From: an uncultured Bacteroidota bacterium
GTDB taxonomy: Bacteria > Bacteroidota > Bacteroidia > Flavobacteriales > Flavobacteriaceae
Assembly (NCBI GenBank): GCA_902593075.1
Contig: CACJHA010000005.1
Location: 1-54,654, forward strand
Length of the DNA: 54,654 bases
Reading direction: 5' to 3'
A program made the position numbers and the translations under genes. Shown here piece after piece: positions 17,050 to 26,741 of this stretch. How positions within the stretch are numbered: position 1 is the stretch's first letter; every line of letters begins with the position of its first letter. The notes under the pieces were generated by a model. The model was not told the origin of the DNA. It worked only from the letters and a program-made list of their open reading frames with translations, and did not search any database.

Positions 17050-19167
17050 ATGATAAAATCTGTATTTACAACACTCCTTTTATTTACACACGTTTCTGTC
17101 TATTGTTTAAATATTCAAAATCCATCTAAAGATAAATTACTAATTGAGATTGTTTCTTATGTTTTAAATAAAGGCCATTATTCCCCATCACAAATTAATG
17201 ATCAATTTTCAGAAGAGGTTTATAAAAACTTTCTCAATGGAGTTGATAGTCGACATTTATTTTTCATTCAAAGCGATATAGACTTTTTTGATTCATTTAA
17301 GTTTGAAATTGATGATCAAATTAAAATGTCTAAGATTGAATTTTTTAATCTTTCTCATCAAAGATACCTTCAGAGATTAGACCAAGTAAAGTCATTTTAC
17401 CCATCATTATTGAATCAATCATTTGATTTCAGCATAGATGAAAAAATAGATTTAGATTTTGAAAATACGTCTTATTCTAAATCATTATCGGAACTAAAAA
17501 AACAATGGAGAAAATTCTTAAAATTTAATGCACTTGGAATTTATTCAAATTTAAAAGAAGATGAAAATCGAAAAAAAGAAAAGAATCCAGAATATAATTT
17601 AAAAGCTGATAAAGAGATAGAAATTGAAACAAGAAAGGTACTCAAAGAAGATATGAAATATTTTTTTGAAGCAAGGTATGATCTCAATAGAAATGATTAT
17701 TTTTCTATCTACGTTAATTCAATTGCTCTTCAGTTTGATCCTCATACATCTTATTTTGCTCCAAGTGCTAAAGATAGATTTGATCAAAATATATCCGGAA
17801 AATTTGAAGGTATAGGTGCTAGACTAACAAAAAGAAACCAAGAAGTTGAAATTGTAGACATCATCTCTGGAGGTCCTGTCTGGAGAGAAAACTCTTTAAG
17901 ACCAGGAGATAAAATACTTAAAGTAACACAAATAAATGAAACTCCCGTTGATGTTGTTGGAATGCGTCTTGATGATGTTATTAAACTCATAAAAGGGCCT
18001 AAAGGTACTAAGGTGATTTTAACCGTAAAAAAAGTTGATGGCTCCATACTTGATGTAACCTTAACTAGGGACATTATTGAACTTGAAGAAGCTTTTGCAA
18101 AGTCAACAATCATTGAGAAAGATAATATTAGATATGGTTTAATTAATTTACCAAGATTTTATGTTGATTTTCAAGATTACGGTAAAAGAAATGCAGCCAC
18201 AGATGTCAAATATGAAATTCAAAAACTAAAAAAACAAGATGTCCAGGGAATTATAATTGATTTGAGAAACAACGGCGGCGGTTCTTTACAGACAGTTGTC
18301 GATATGGCTGGATATTTTATTGAAAACGGTCCCATAGTACAGGTAAAGTCAACTGGAGGTAAAAAACAAATTTTATTTGACACGGATAATGAAATTGAAT
18401 GGAATGGAGCTCTTGTTCTCATAGTCAATGAATTCTCTGCATCTGCATCTGAAATTTTAGCTGCTGCATTTCAAGATTACAGGAGAGGTATAGTTTTGGG
18501 TAGTAAGCAAACATATGGAAAAGGTACTGTTCAAAATATGATTGATTTAAATAAAATAATTTCTGGGAATACATATGGAGATTTGGGAGCAATGAAGTTA
18601 ACCACAGACAAATTTTATAGGATTAATGGGGGTTCAACTCAGTTAGAAGGCGTTAAAAGTGATGTTATTTTCCCAAATAGATATTCCTACATTGAGGTTG
18701 GTGAAAAGGACCAAGAAAACCCTTTAGAGTGGGATAAAATTACTCCAGCCTCTTACGAAACATTTATAAATGAAGATAGATTTTTAAGTATAATTGAAAA
18801 AAGTAAAAAAAGGCTTGAAATCAATCCATATGTAAAATTAATTGATGATCAAGCGAAACTAATCAAACAAAGACAAGAAAATTCTGAATTCACATTGAAT
18901 TATAAGGACTTAATTAAACAGAAGGAGATTGAAGATTTTGAGTCCGAAAAATTTAAAAAATTGAATGAATTCAACAACACATTATCTTTCTATCCCACTA
19001 ATACAGATTTAGAAAAGATTTCGAGTGATTCTATTTTAATTAAAAAAAGAGAACGTTGGGAAGAAACTTTATCTAAAGATATTTATTTAGATGAAGCTAT
19101 TAATATTTTAAAAGATTTAAGTAAAGCCGGAGTTGATTTCAAGCAAGTTGCCCAAGCCAGTAAATAG
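17050..19167 (+). CDS. prc: Carboxy-terminal processing (tail-specific) protease, family S41
   Basis: A periplasmic protease of about 705 residues that trims or degrades proteins from their C termini. Order of parts: signal peptide (MIKSVFTTLLLFTHVSVYC), a long helical N-terminal region, a PDZ domain (FEGIGARL to VDGSILDVTLTRD, about residues 245-350), the S41 catalytic domain with DLRNNGGGSL and the serine/lysine pair in NEFSASASEI and GSKQTYGKGTVQ, and a C-terminal helical region (DUF3340-like). The size and layout match Prc rather than the shorter CtpA. The ORF track starts at a TTG at 17014; I prefer ATG 17050 because the signal peptide begins there and the promoter covers the earlier codon. 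It converges on rodA with four bases between. Confidence 0.92.
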   Translation: MIKSVFTTLLLFTHVSVYCLNIQNPSKDKLLIEIVSYVLNKGHYSPSQINDQFSEEVYKNFLNGVDSRHLFFIQSDIDFFDSFKFEIDDQIKMSKIEFFNLSHQRYLQRLDQVKSFYPSLLNQSFDFSIDEKIDLDFENTSYSKSLSELKKQWRKFLKFNALGIYSNLKEDENRKKEKNPEYNLKADKEIEIETRKVLKEDMKYFFEARYDLNRNDYFSIYVNSIALQFDPHTSYFAPSAKDRFDQNISGKFEGIGARLTKRNQEVEIVDIISGGPVWRENSLRPGDKILKVTQINETPVDVVGMRLDDVIKLIKGPKGTKVILTVKKVDGSILDVTLTRDIIELEEAFAKSTIIEKDNIRYGLINLPRFYVDFQDYGKRNAATDVKYEIQKLKKQDVQGIIIDLRNNGGGSLQTVVDMAGYFIENGPIVQVKSTGGKKQILFDTDNEIEWNGALVLIVNEFSASASEILAAAFQDYRRGIVLGSKQTYGKGTVQNMIDLNKIISGNTYGDLGAMKLTTDKFYRINGGSTQLEGVKSDVIFPNRYSYIEVGEKDQENPLEWDKITPASYETFINEDRFLSIIEKSKKRLEINPYVKLIDDQAKLIKQRQENSEFTLNYKDLIKQKEIEDFESEKFKKLNEFNNTLSFYPTNTDLEKISSDSILIKKRERWEETLSKDIYLDEAINILKDLSKAGVDFKQVAQASK

Positions 19168-19171
19168 CAAA

Positions 19172-20431
19172 TTAAATACTAGTTTCGTTAAGTCTATTGG
19201 CATCAATATTTAAGTATACAAAAACTAAAGTTGTAAAAGTATACATACTAGAACCACCATAACTTATAAAAGGTAAAGGTATTCCGATTGTTGGCACCAA
19301 ACCAATTGACATCCCAATATTAATAAAAAAATGCATAAAAATTAAACTGGCAGTTCCGTAAGCATATGATCTTCCAAAAATGTTTTTTTGTTGTTCAGCT
19401 CGAAATAATATTCTTAAAATAAGTGATGTAAATAAAATTATAATAATAGAAGTCCCATAAAACCCCCATTCTTCACCAATTGTACTGAAAATATAATCAG
19501 TATGTTGCCTAGGTACAAACTTACCTTTAGTTTGAGTTCCTTGTAAAAACCCTTTTCCAGAGAGTCCTCCTGATCCAATTGCAATTATTGATTGATTCAA
19601 ATTATAACCAATTCCCATAACGTCTGTTTCCTTTCCCAAAAAAACATCTATTCTATCTTTATGTCTTTGAGAGAGTAAATCATTATAAACATAATTTATT
19701 GAATAAACATAGACACAGCTTAAAATAAAAACTATGATTAAAGGGGTTATTGAAACTTTTTTATTTATTTTCTTTGATAAAAAGTAAAAACAACTAAAAA
19801 ATCCAGTTAAAAAAACTGATACATAAAAAAATGGTTTAATGAGAGCAAAGAAAGCTAATATTAAAAATAGAGCTAGAAACAAAAGAAAATTTGGATTAAG
19901 TCCCTCTCTAAATAAAACGAATATAAAAGATAAAAAAATCAAAGCGGACCCAAAGTCAGGTTGAATTAAGGTTAATATTACTGGGATTGAAATAATTAGA
20001 AAAATCTGAATCAGAGAGCTTGTTTTTTTTAAGTCAATTTCAATTTCACTTAATAACTTTGCAACTGCTAAATTAGTTGCAAATTTTGCTATTTCTGTTG
20101 GTTGAATGCTGACTCCAAAGAAAGTATACCATGACTTGTGTCCATATACAGTGTTACCAAATGCGAAAAGACCTAACAATAATAGTATTGAAAATAAATA
20201 TATGAGACTTGAAAACCTTAGAAAGAATTTAGAAGGAGCAATTAAAATCAATATTCCTGAAATTAGAGAGAAAATAAAAAATACAAATTGTTTGAAAGCA
20301 AGATTATCAGCACTTATGTAGCTGAAGCTATCAATATCGTAAGTAGAAGAAAATATATTTGAAATCCCAGTAGCCACCAATAAAAAATATATTATAATCG
20401 TTATCCAATCTATTCGGAATGTTTTATTCAT
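19172..20431 (-). CDS. rodA: Rod-shape peptidoglycan glycosyltransferase RodA
   Basis: A SEDS-family polymerase that builds glycan strands during cell elongation, working with PBP2 in the inner membrane. The 419 residues form about ten transmembrane helices. Characteristic segments are QPTEIAKFA (about 111-119), QPDFGSALI (about 158-166), RQHTDYIFSTIGEEWGF (the large extracytoplasmic loop) and PLPFISYGGSS near the C terminus. It overlaps the PBP2 gene by eight bases and is the last gene of the mreB-mreC-mreD-PBP2-rodA unit. Confidence 0.95.
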   Translation of the reverse strand: MNKTFRIDWITIIIYFLLVATGISNIFSSTYDIDSFSYISADNLAFKQFVFFIFSLISGILILIAPSKFFLRFSSLIYLFSILLLLGLFAFGNTVYGHKSWYTFFGVSIQPTEIAKFATNLAVAKLLSEIEIDLKKTSSLIQIFLIISIPVILTLIQPDFGSALIFLSFIFVLFREGLNPNFLLFLALFLILAFFALIKPFFYVSVFLTGFFSCFYFLSKKINKKVSITPLIIVFILSCVYVYSINYVYNDLLSQRHKDRIDVFLGKETDVMGIGYNLNQSIIAIGSGGLSGKGFLQGTQTKGKFVPRQHTDYIFSTIGEEWGFYGTSIIIILFTSLILRILFRAEQQKNIFGRSYAYGTASLIFMHFFINIGMSIGLVPTIGIPLPFISYGGSSMYTFTTLVFVYLNIDANRLNETSI

Positions 20432-22280
20432 TTATATTAAAATTTACTCCTGATAGTGGTTTATTATATTCATGTTCAAGGCTACCATTTAGCATTCTTT
20501 TTTCTAATCTTGGTCTAGTAATTGAATTTTTTAGGTATTTTTCAATCATCAAGCTTGAAATTGGAGCTGCCCATCTTGAACCCCAATATCCATTTTCAAT
20601 AAATGTAGCAATTGCAATTTTAGGATTTACTTTAGGGGCAAAGGCTATGAAGATTGAGTGATCAGTAAGTTGTGTTTTTTTTCCTTTAATTATTGTGAAA
20701 TTTTCTACCGTTCCGGTCTTACCACATACACTTAATCCATTTATTTTCGCAATTCTTGCAGTCCCTTGTTCTATTACTTTCTGCATACCATCAATTACAT
20801 CATAAAAATAATCTGTTTCAACCGCTGTGTTAATTTTTGATAGTTTAGTTTTTTCTTTGTCTCTAGTTTTAACAAAATGTGGGGTTAAATAATATCCTTT
20901 GTTGGCTATAGCACTTGTAAAATTTGCAAGTTGTATTGGAGTTACTAATACTTCTCCTTGACCTATTCCATTAGAAATTATGTTGGTTGCACTCCAATTT
21001 TCACCTTTATATAGGACATTGTAAAACTCTGAATTTGGAATTAAACCTGGTCTTCCAATCGGAAGATCATATCCTAAGTAATTTCCTAAACCAAAGCTCT
21101 CAAGATACTTCTTCCAAGTTTCAACTCCCATGGTGGCTGATTTAGAACTACTTATAAGATTAATGTAAGTTTTAGAGAAAAAAGTGTTGCAAGATTTGTG
21201 AATACTTTTAATTAAATCATTTTTAGTTCCATGTTTACAATTACAATCCATATGAGCGTTTTTAGCATAATAAAACCCTTTATTACAACTATGTTTGGTT
21301 TCACTGTCGATTACTTTTTCTTGTAATGCAATTAATGCATTAAGAGGCTTCAATGTTGATCCAGGAGAATATTGAGCAAGTAAAGCTCTATCAAACAATG
21401 GCTTAGAAATTGTGTCATTTGCAAGGGTTTTGTAATTCTTTGAACGCTGTCTACCAACTAAAATACTTGGGTCATAGGAAGGAGCTGAAATTAATGCCAA
21501 AACTTCACCAGTTTCTGGTTCAATTGCTACAATACCCCCTCTTTTATTCATCATTAGTTTTTCTCCATAAGATTGTAATTCAATGTCAATTGTTAAATTT
21601 ATGTTTTGTGCTTGGGAAGGTTCAATGTCATAGACACCATTTTTATAAGGACCAATAATCCTGTTAAATCTGTCCTTTTGTAGAAACTTTTTCCCTTTTT
21701 TTCCTCTTAACTCTTTTTCGTAGGATTTTTCAACCCCTTGCCTTCCAATTAAATCCCCTTGTCTATAATATTTATCTTTAATAAGATCTTCACTATTAAC
21801 CTCACTGACATAACCAAGAACATTGGCTCCAAAATTAACTCTATAATCTCGTATCGATTTTTTTTGAGTAAAAAACCCTTGAAATTTCCACATTTGTTCC
21901 TGAAGTTTTGCGTAGGTCTCCTTTGATATTTGATTTACAACAACTGAAGGCAATCTCATAGAAAACTTTCTTGCACTTTCTAAATTTATTATCAATTCTT
22001 TTTTATCGATACCAGTTATCTTACAAAAAGATAATGTGTCGAATGGAGACAAGTTTTCAGGAATAATCATAATATCATAGGCGGGTTGGTTTGAAACTAA
22101 AATCCTACCTTTTCTATCATAAATAAATCCACGTTCTGGATAGTCTTCTATTTCAATAATAGCATTATTTTCGGATAACTTGTCGTAGTCTTTATTTAAA
22201 ACTTGTAGACCAAAAAGTTTTATAAAAAAAATTGCACTAATTGCAATTGTCAATAATTTTAATAATTGAATTCTAATCAT
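20424..22280 (-). CDS. mrdA: Penicillin-binding protein 2 (elongation transpeptidase)
   Basis: A class B penicillin-binding protein of 618 residues that cross-links peptidoglycan during side-wall growth. It has a single N-terminal membrane anchor (LLKLLTIAISAIFFIKLFGL, residues about 6-25) and a pedestal domain beginning ENNAIIEIEDYPERGFIYDRKGR. The transpeptidase domain has active-site motifs SPGSTLKP (SxxK), KSCN (SxN) and CGKTGT (KTG). A stretch with several cysteines and histidines (HSCNKGFYYAKNAHMDCNCKHG) lies between the first two motifs. It overlaps mreD by four bases and rodA by eight. Confidence 0.95.
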   Translation of the reverse strand: MIRIQLLKLLTIAISAIFFIKLFGLQVLNKDYDKLSENNAIIEIEDYPERGFIYDRKGRILVSNQPAYDIMIIPENLSPFDTLSFCKITGIDKKELIINLESARKFSMRLPSVVVNQISKETYAKLQEQMWKFQGFFTQKKSIRDYRVNFGANVLGYVSEVNSEDLIKDKYYRQGDLIGRQGVEKSYEKELRGKKGKKFLQKDRFNRIIGPYKNGVYDIEPSQAQNINLTIDIELQSYGEKLMMNKRGGIVAIEPETGEVLALISAPSYDPSILVGRQRSKNYKTLANDTISKPLFDRALLAQYSPGSTLKPLNALIALQEKVIDSETKHSCNKGFYYAKNAHMDCNCKHGTKNDLIKSIHKSCNTFFSKTYINLISSSKSATMGVETWKKYLESFGLGNYLGYDLPIGRPGLIPNSEFYNVLYKGENWSATNIISNGIGQGEVLVTPIQLANFTSAIANKGYYLTPHFVKTRDKEKTKLSKINTAVETDYFYDVIDGMQKVIEQGTARIAKINGLSVCGKTGTVENFTIIKGKKTQLTDHSIFIAFAPKVNPKIAIATFIENGYWGSRWAAPISSLMIEKYLKNSITRPRLEKRMLNGSLEHEYNKPLSGVNFNINE

Positions 22281-22783
22281 TCTTTTGTGTTAAAGAGGTT
22301 AAGAATTGAAATAAGTATAATAAAAGTAAAGATTGAGTTTGCAATTGTCAATTTTAAAATCTTAAAAGTATGTGTCCAGTTAAAGTATGAATAAGCATTT
22401 AAAATTAATTCATGAATAATAATAATTAAAAGACAATACAAAATTCTATTAGAAATTAAAATTCCAGATGAAAAAGGGCTAGAAAAATCATCATAGTTTG
22501 GACCAAGAGAAAACTTAGTAATCAAAGGTCTTAAAAATGAAACCGTGACACAAGAAAGGCTATGGGATCCAGCAGATTGACTCAATATATCCATCATAAA
22601 ACCTAATAAAAAACCAATTACAATAAAATTAAATTGGTCCAAGTCGTATCTATGTGTAATTAATACTATGATGTAAATACTTGGATTCATAAATCCAAAC
22701 AGATTTATTCTATCAAATATTAGAAGTTGTAAGAAAATCAAAAAACAAGTAAGCAAAAATACTTTTGGGTAGTATTGATTCAT
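22277..22783 (-). CDS. mreD: Rod shape-determining protein MreD
   Basis: A 168-residue inner-membrane protein with about five hydrophobic helices, the fourth part of the cell-elongation complex. Sequence conservation in MreD is low; the visible hints are FGFMNPSIYIIVLI, the loop DLDQFNFIVIGFLLGFMMDILSQSAG (the common GFLxGLxxD pattern) and the hydrophobic C-terminal helix. The gene lies exactly between mreC (four bases away) and the PBP2 gene (four-base overlap), which makes the call firm. Confidence 0.9.
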   Translation of the reverse strand: MNQYYPKVFLLTCFLIFLQLLIFDRINLFGFMNPSIYIIVLITHRYDLDQFNFIVIGFLLGFMMDILSQSAGSHSLSCVTVSFLRPLITKFSLGPNYDDFSSPFSSGILISNRILYCLLIIIIHELILNAYSYFNWTHTFKILKLTIANSIFTFIILISILNLFNTKE

Positions 22784-22787
22784 TTTT

Positions 22788-23582
22788 TTATTTGTAAAGA
22801 GACTCTATTTCCAATTTATTTTTGTTTTTTAAAAAATAAACATTGTCTACATTAGTCATATTATTAATAAGTTTTACATTTATTGAATAATATCTTCCAT
22901 CATTTTTAACTTCTATGACCTTTCCAATAGGGATACCTTCAGGAAAATATGCTGACATGCCTCCAGTAACTATTGTGTCACCAATATCAATTTTATTTAT
23001 AATTGAAATATCAGAAAGGGTTACTTCATAGGGAACATTTCCTTCCCAAAACAAAGAACCAAAAGCATTTGATTTTTTATGTTTCGCATTGATTTTTATG
23101 TCTTTATGCAGAATTGAAAGAACAGATGAGAATTTTTTAGTAGTTTGATTAACTATACCAACAATTCCCTTACTGCCGATAACACCCATTTCTTCCTCAA
23201 CCATATCCGATGAGCCTTTATTAATTATTATAATATTTCTTGAACTAGACACATCATTTTTTATAACATAACCTGGAATTAAAGAGAATGGAGAACCATT
23301 ATATTTATCCTCAGTATTAGATTTTTGATTTTTATCAATGAGTAAAGACTTTAAATACAAGTTTTCTTCTTTAAGCTCTTTATTGACTTTTTTTAGTCGA
23401 AAATAAGAAGTTAAATTTTTTAAAGGCTCAGAAGCTTTACCGGTTAAGAAAATGCTAGCTTTAAAAATCTTTGATTTATGGTATTCACTTTGATAATACG
23501 AAAAAGATAAAATTATAGTTACAAAAAAGAAGTATAAAAATAAATTTTTATATCTCAGTATAAAACTAAGTAACCACTGCAT
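22788..23582 (-). CDS. mreC: Rod shape-determining protein MreC
   Basis: A 264-residue periplasmic scaffold that links MreB to the wall enzymes. It has one N-terminal transmembrane helix (LFLYFFFVTIILSFSYY, about 13-29) and a coiled-coil (LKKVNKELKEENLYLKSLL, about 61-79). A double beta-barrel region contains VIKNDVSSSRNIIIINKGS, GVIGSKGIVGIVNQ and GDTIVTGGMSAYFPEGIPIG, all typical of the family. It lies five bases after mreB and four before mreD. Confidence 0.95.
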   Translation of the reverse strand: MQWLLSFILRYKNLFLYFFFVTIILSFSYYQSEYHKSKIFKASIFLTGKASEPLKNLTSYFRLKKVNKELKEENLYLKSLLIDKNQKSNTEDKYNGSPFSLIPGYVIKNDVSSSRNIIIINKGSSDMVEEEMGVIGSKGIVGIVNQTTKKFSSVLSILHKDIKINAKHKKSNAFGSLFWEGNVPYEVTLSDISIINKIDIGDTIVTGGMSAYFPEGIPIGKVIEVKNDGRYYSINVKLINNMTNVDNVYFLKNKNKLEIESLYK

Positions 23583-23587
23583 TTGAC

Positions 23588-24616
23588 TTATTTAAGAAGA
23601 ATAGTTTTATATAAATCTATATTTTTAAGGGCAATTCCAGTTCCTCTTACTACGGCCTGAAGAGGATCTTCAGCAATATAAACTGGTAGATCTGTTTTGG
23701 TTGATATTCTCTTGTCTAGGCCTCTTAACATTGACCCTCCCCCGGCTAGATAAATTCCAGTGTTATATATATCTGCAGCTAATTCTGGTGGTGTTTGAGA
23801 AAGAGCCTCCATTATTGCATCTTCAATTCTAAGTATTGATTTGTCCAAAGCTCTGGCAACTTCTTTATGGGAAACAATTACTTGTTTGGGTTTACCTGAT
23901 AATAAATCCCTACCTTGAACTGACATCTCCTCTGGAGGATTATCCAAATCTTCAGTAGCAGAACCAACATTAATCTTAATTTTTTCAGCTGTCCTTTCCC
24001 CAACATACAAGTTATGTTGTCTTCTCATGTAATAAACTATATCATTGGTAAATACATCTCCTGCTATCTTGACTGATTTATCACAAACAATTCCAGAAAG
24101 AGCAATAACAGCAATTTCGGTAGTACCCCCACCAATATCTACAATCATATTTCCTTTTGGTTGTTTAATATCGATTCCGATTCCGATAGCCGCAGCCATA
24201 GGTTCGTGAATAAGATATACTTCTTTACCGTTTACTCTTTCAGCAGACTCTCTTACAGCTCTCATTTCAACCTCAGTTATACCGGAAGGAATGCAAATTA
24301 CCATCTTTAAAGCTGGAGTAACAACTTTCTTTTTTAAGGTTGGAACACTTTTAATAAGCATACTTATCATCTGCTCAGAAGCGTTGAAGTCAGCAATAAC
24401 TCCATCTTTGAGTGGTCTAATCGTTTTTATATTCTCATGAGTTTTACCCTGCATCATGCTAGCTTCGTGACCTATAGCAATAACTTTATTAGTAGATCTG
24501 TCAATAGCAACTATTGACGGGCTATCGACAACAACCTTATCTTTATGAATAATTAGAGTATTAGCTGTACCCAAATCTATTGCAATGTCTTCAGTAAGAA
24601 AATCAAAGAAACCCAT
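23588..24616 (-). CDS. mreB: Rod shape-determining actin-like protein MreB
   Basis: A bacterial actin of 342 residues that forms membrane-bound filaments to direct cell elongation. Motifs include IAIDLGTANTLI (phosphate 1, residues 12-23), PLKDGVIADF, CIPSGITEVEMRAVRESAE, MIVDIGGGTTEIAVIALSGIV (phosphate 2) and LAGGGSMLRGLDKRI (adenosine loop). It leads the shape operon and probably has its own promoter in the 43-base gap after purH. Its presence implies rod-shaped cells. Confidence 0.97.
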   Translation of the reverse strand: MGFFDFLTEDIAIDLGTANTLIIHKDKVVVDSPSIVAIDRSTNKVIAIGHEASMMQGKTHENIKTIRPLKDGVIADFNASEQMISMLIKSVPTLKKKVVTPALKMVICIPSGITEVEMRAVRESAERVNGKEVYLIHEPMAAAIGIGIDIKQPKGNMIVDIGGGTTEIAVIALSGIVCDKSVKIAGDVFTNDIVYYMRRQHNLYVGERTAEKIKINVGSATEDLDNPPEEMSVQGRDLLSGKPKQVIVSHKEVARALDKSILRIEDAIMEALSQTPPELAADIYNTGIYLAGGGSMLRGLDKRISTKTDLPVYIAEDPLQAVVRGTGIALKNIDLYKTILLK

Positions 24617-24646
24617 GAAAATCTATTAGTTTTTTAAAAAGTACTG

Positions 24647-24654
24647 CAAATTTA
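24647..24654 (-). promoter_or_regulatory. -7 element upstream of mreB
   Basis: TAAATTTG on the minus strand is an exact match to TAnnTTTG and lies 30 bases before the mreB ATG, just past the purH stop codon. The -33 side would fall within the end of purH and is only a run of T (TTTT), so the promoter is likely but weakly supported. Confidence 0.4.
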
Positions 24655-24659
24655 AGAAA

Positions 24660-26192
24660 TTAATGCTTAAAATGACGTATGCCAGTAAACACCATTTTCA
24701 TTTTATGTTTATCACAATAGTCAATTGATAAGTTATCTTTAATTGAACCCCCTGGTTGAATGATACATTTTATGCCCTCCTTGTTTGCAATTTCAACACA
24801 ATCTGGGAAAGGAAAAAATGCATCACTTGCCATCACCGCATTTTTTAGGTTAAAACCAAAACCTTTTGCTTTTTTAATAGCGTGTTCTAATGCATCAACT
24901 CTTGAACTTTGACCCATACCAGAGCCTAAAAGTTGAAAATTCTTTACGAGGACAATAGTATTAGATTTTGTATGCTTACTTACTTTTGATGCGAAGATTA
25001 AGTCATCAATTTCCTTTTTATTTGGAATTTCTTTGGTTACAAAATTTAAATTTTTTACAGAATCTGTTTTGAAATCATTTTCTTGAACTAAAAATCCGTT
25101 TAAGCAGGACCTATAGTTTAATATTTCTTTTTTATATATATTGTTTTTTAAAATTATTAAGTTCTTCTTTTCTTTTAATATTTCTAAAGCGTCTTGATTG
25201 AATTTAGGCGCTATTAACACCTCAAAAAACAACTTTTGTAACAATTTGGCAGTTACAAAATCGATCTCGGTATTGGAAATCAAAACCCCTCCAAATGCAG
25301 AAACTGGATCGCTCATGAGGGCACTTTTGTATGCTAATGAAATTGATTTTTTAGTTGAAATTCCGCAAGCATTATTATGTTTTAAAATTCCAAAAGTTGG
25401 GTTTTCTTTTTTAAATTCAGAAATTAGATTGACAGCATTGTCAATGTCAAGTAAATTATTGTACGATAGCTGTTTACCATGGATTTGTGAAATCTCTTTT
25501 TTTAAATCTCCGTAAAACCTAGCATTTTGGTGAGGATTTTCACCATATCTAAGTGCGGTATGATTGTTTGAGCTTATTTTAAGAGAATTAATTACTTTGT
25601 CTTTATTAAAGAAATTAAAAATTGTAGCATCATAATTTGATGAAACATCGAATGCTTTAACAGCGAATTTTTTTCTCATTTCTAAAGTTGTTTGTCCACC
25701 TAGATTTTTCAAAATTTTTAATATATCCTCATAATTTGATTTATCAGATATGCACAAAACATCAATAAAATTTTTTGCAGCTGCTCTAATAAGGGAAATT
25801 CCACCGATATCAATTTTTTCTATAATTTCCTTTTCGTTTTTAGTGGATCTAATTGTTTCTTCAAATGGATATAAATCTACAATTACTAAATCAATTTGAG
25901 GAATCTCGTAATCTAACAACTCTTTTTGATCTTCTTTTTTATTTTTTCTGTTTAATATTCCTCCAAATACTTTTGGATGTAAAGTTTTAACCCTACCTCC
26001 TAATATCGAAGGGTACGAGGTAATATCTTCTATGGGGATATATTTAATCCCTAATTTTTCAATGAATTGACCAGTCCCTCCTGTAGAATATATGATTATT
26101 TTTTCACGTTCAAGTTCCTTGATTATAGGTTCTATACCCTCCTTATCGAAAACAGAAACTAATGCCGAACGAATTTTGATTTTGGAACCCAT
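24660..26192 (-). CDS. purH: Bifunctional AICAR transformylase / IMP cyclohydrolase
   Basis: Carries out the last two steps of de novo purine synthesis: formyl transfer to AICAR and ring closure to IMP. The 510 residues split into an N-terminal MGS-like cyclohydrolase domain (ALVSVFDKEGIEPI, STGGTGQFIEKLG, GGRVKTLHPKVFGGIL) and a transformylase domain from about residue 150 (RYGENPHQNARFYG, ILKHNNACGIS with the catalytic Lys-His pair, VMASDAFFPFPD, and the C-terminal TGIRHFKH). It follows the GAF-domain gene by seven bases. Confidence 0.97.
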   Translation of the reverse strand: MGSKIKIRSALVSVFDKEGIEPIIKELEREKIIIYSTGGTGQFIEKLGIKYIPIEDITSYPSILGGRVKTLHPKVFGGILNRKNKKEDQKELLDYEIPQIDLVIVDLYPFEETIRSTKNEKEIIEKIDIGGISLIRAAAKNFIDVLCISDKSNYEDILKILKNLGGQTTLEMRKKFAVKAFDVSSNYDATIFNFFNKDKVINSLKISSNNHTALRYGENPHQNARFYGDLKKEISQIHGKQLSYNNLLDIDNAVNLISEFKKENPTFGILKHNNACGISTKKSISLAYKSALMSDPVSAFGGVLISNTEIDFVTAKLLQKLFFEVLIAPKFNQDALEILKEKKNLIILKNNIYKKEILNYRSCLNGFLVQENDFKTDSVKNLNFVTKEIPNKKEIDDLIFASKVSKHTKSNTIVLVKNFQLLGSGMGQSSRVDALEHAIKKAKGFGFNLKNAVMASDAFFPFPDCVEIANKEGIKCIIQPGGSIKDNLSIDYCDKHKMKMVFTGIRHFKH

Positions 26193-26199
26193 ATTTAAT

Positions 26200-26661
26200 C
26201 TAAAATAAGTTTTTTGATATTAACTCATTAATTTGTTTTAGAAAATTTTCATCGTTTTTATCAAAAGCGTTTATTATCATTGAATCAATATCTATTTGAC
26301 CAATATTTTCACCATCTACAAAAATGGGTACCACGATTTCAGATCTAACATCAATGTCACAGGAAATATAATTTTTTTCTTTTGAAACATCGTCTACAAT
26401 AAGGGTTTTGTCAGTCTTTGCAACCTGGCCGCAAATTCCTTTACCAATTGGTATTTCTCTATGTTCGGTGGGTTTACCTGCAAAGCATCTAAGAATGAGT
26501 TTTTTTTTATCTTCATCTAAAAAATAGAACCCCACCCAATCATAATAATCAATTTTTTCTTTTAATAAACTACATATCTTCTCTAAAACTAACGTTTTAT
26601 TTGATGAATATTTATTTACAATATCAATACAATTTTGGAATAAGGTTGAATAGCTAATCAA
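26200..26661 (-). CDS. GAF-domain protein, free-methionine-R-sulfoxide-reductase-like
   Basis: A small 153-residue cytoplasmic protein made of one GAF domain. Its sequence follows the free methionine (R)-sulfoxide reductase family: DWVGFYFLDEDKKKLIL, PIGKGICGQVAKTDKTLIVDDV, YISCDIDVRSEIVVP and GQIDIDS. Two of the three functional cysteines of the E. coli enzyme are present (in GICG and SCD). The third, normally just before the RIP/REIP segment, is replaced, although another cysteine occurs slightly earlier (RCFAGK). Repair of oxidised free methionine is therefore likely but not certain. The start is TTG, since no ATG or GTG lies nearby in frame. It precedes purH. Confidence 0.78.
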   Translation of the reverse strand: MISYSTLFQNCIDIVNKYSSNKTLVLEKICSLLKEKIDYYDWVGFYFLDEDKKKLILRCFAGKPTEHREIPIGKGICGQVAKTDKTLIVDDVSKEKNYISCDIDVRSEIVVPIFVDGENIGQIDIDSMIINAFDKNDENFLKQINELISKNLF

Positions 26662-26702
26662 TGAAATTTAAAATTAGTATAATACACTGTTAAAATATAA
26701 TG

Positions 26703-26737
26703 TTTGTAATCACTATCCAAAAAAAACATTAATTTTG
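26703..26737 (+). promoter_or_regulatory. Promoter of the metal-uptake locus
   Basis: TTTG (26703-26706), a 23-base spacer and TAATTTTG (26730-26737) match the Bacteroidota consensus. The -7 box ends just four bases before the ATG at 26742, so the transcript would begin on or next to the start codon. Confidence 0.5.
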
Positions 26738-26741
26738 TAGT

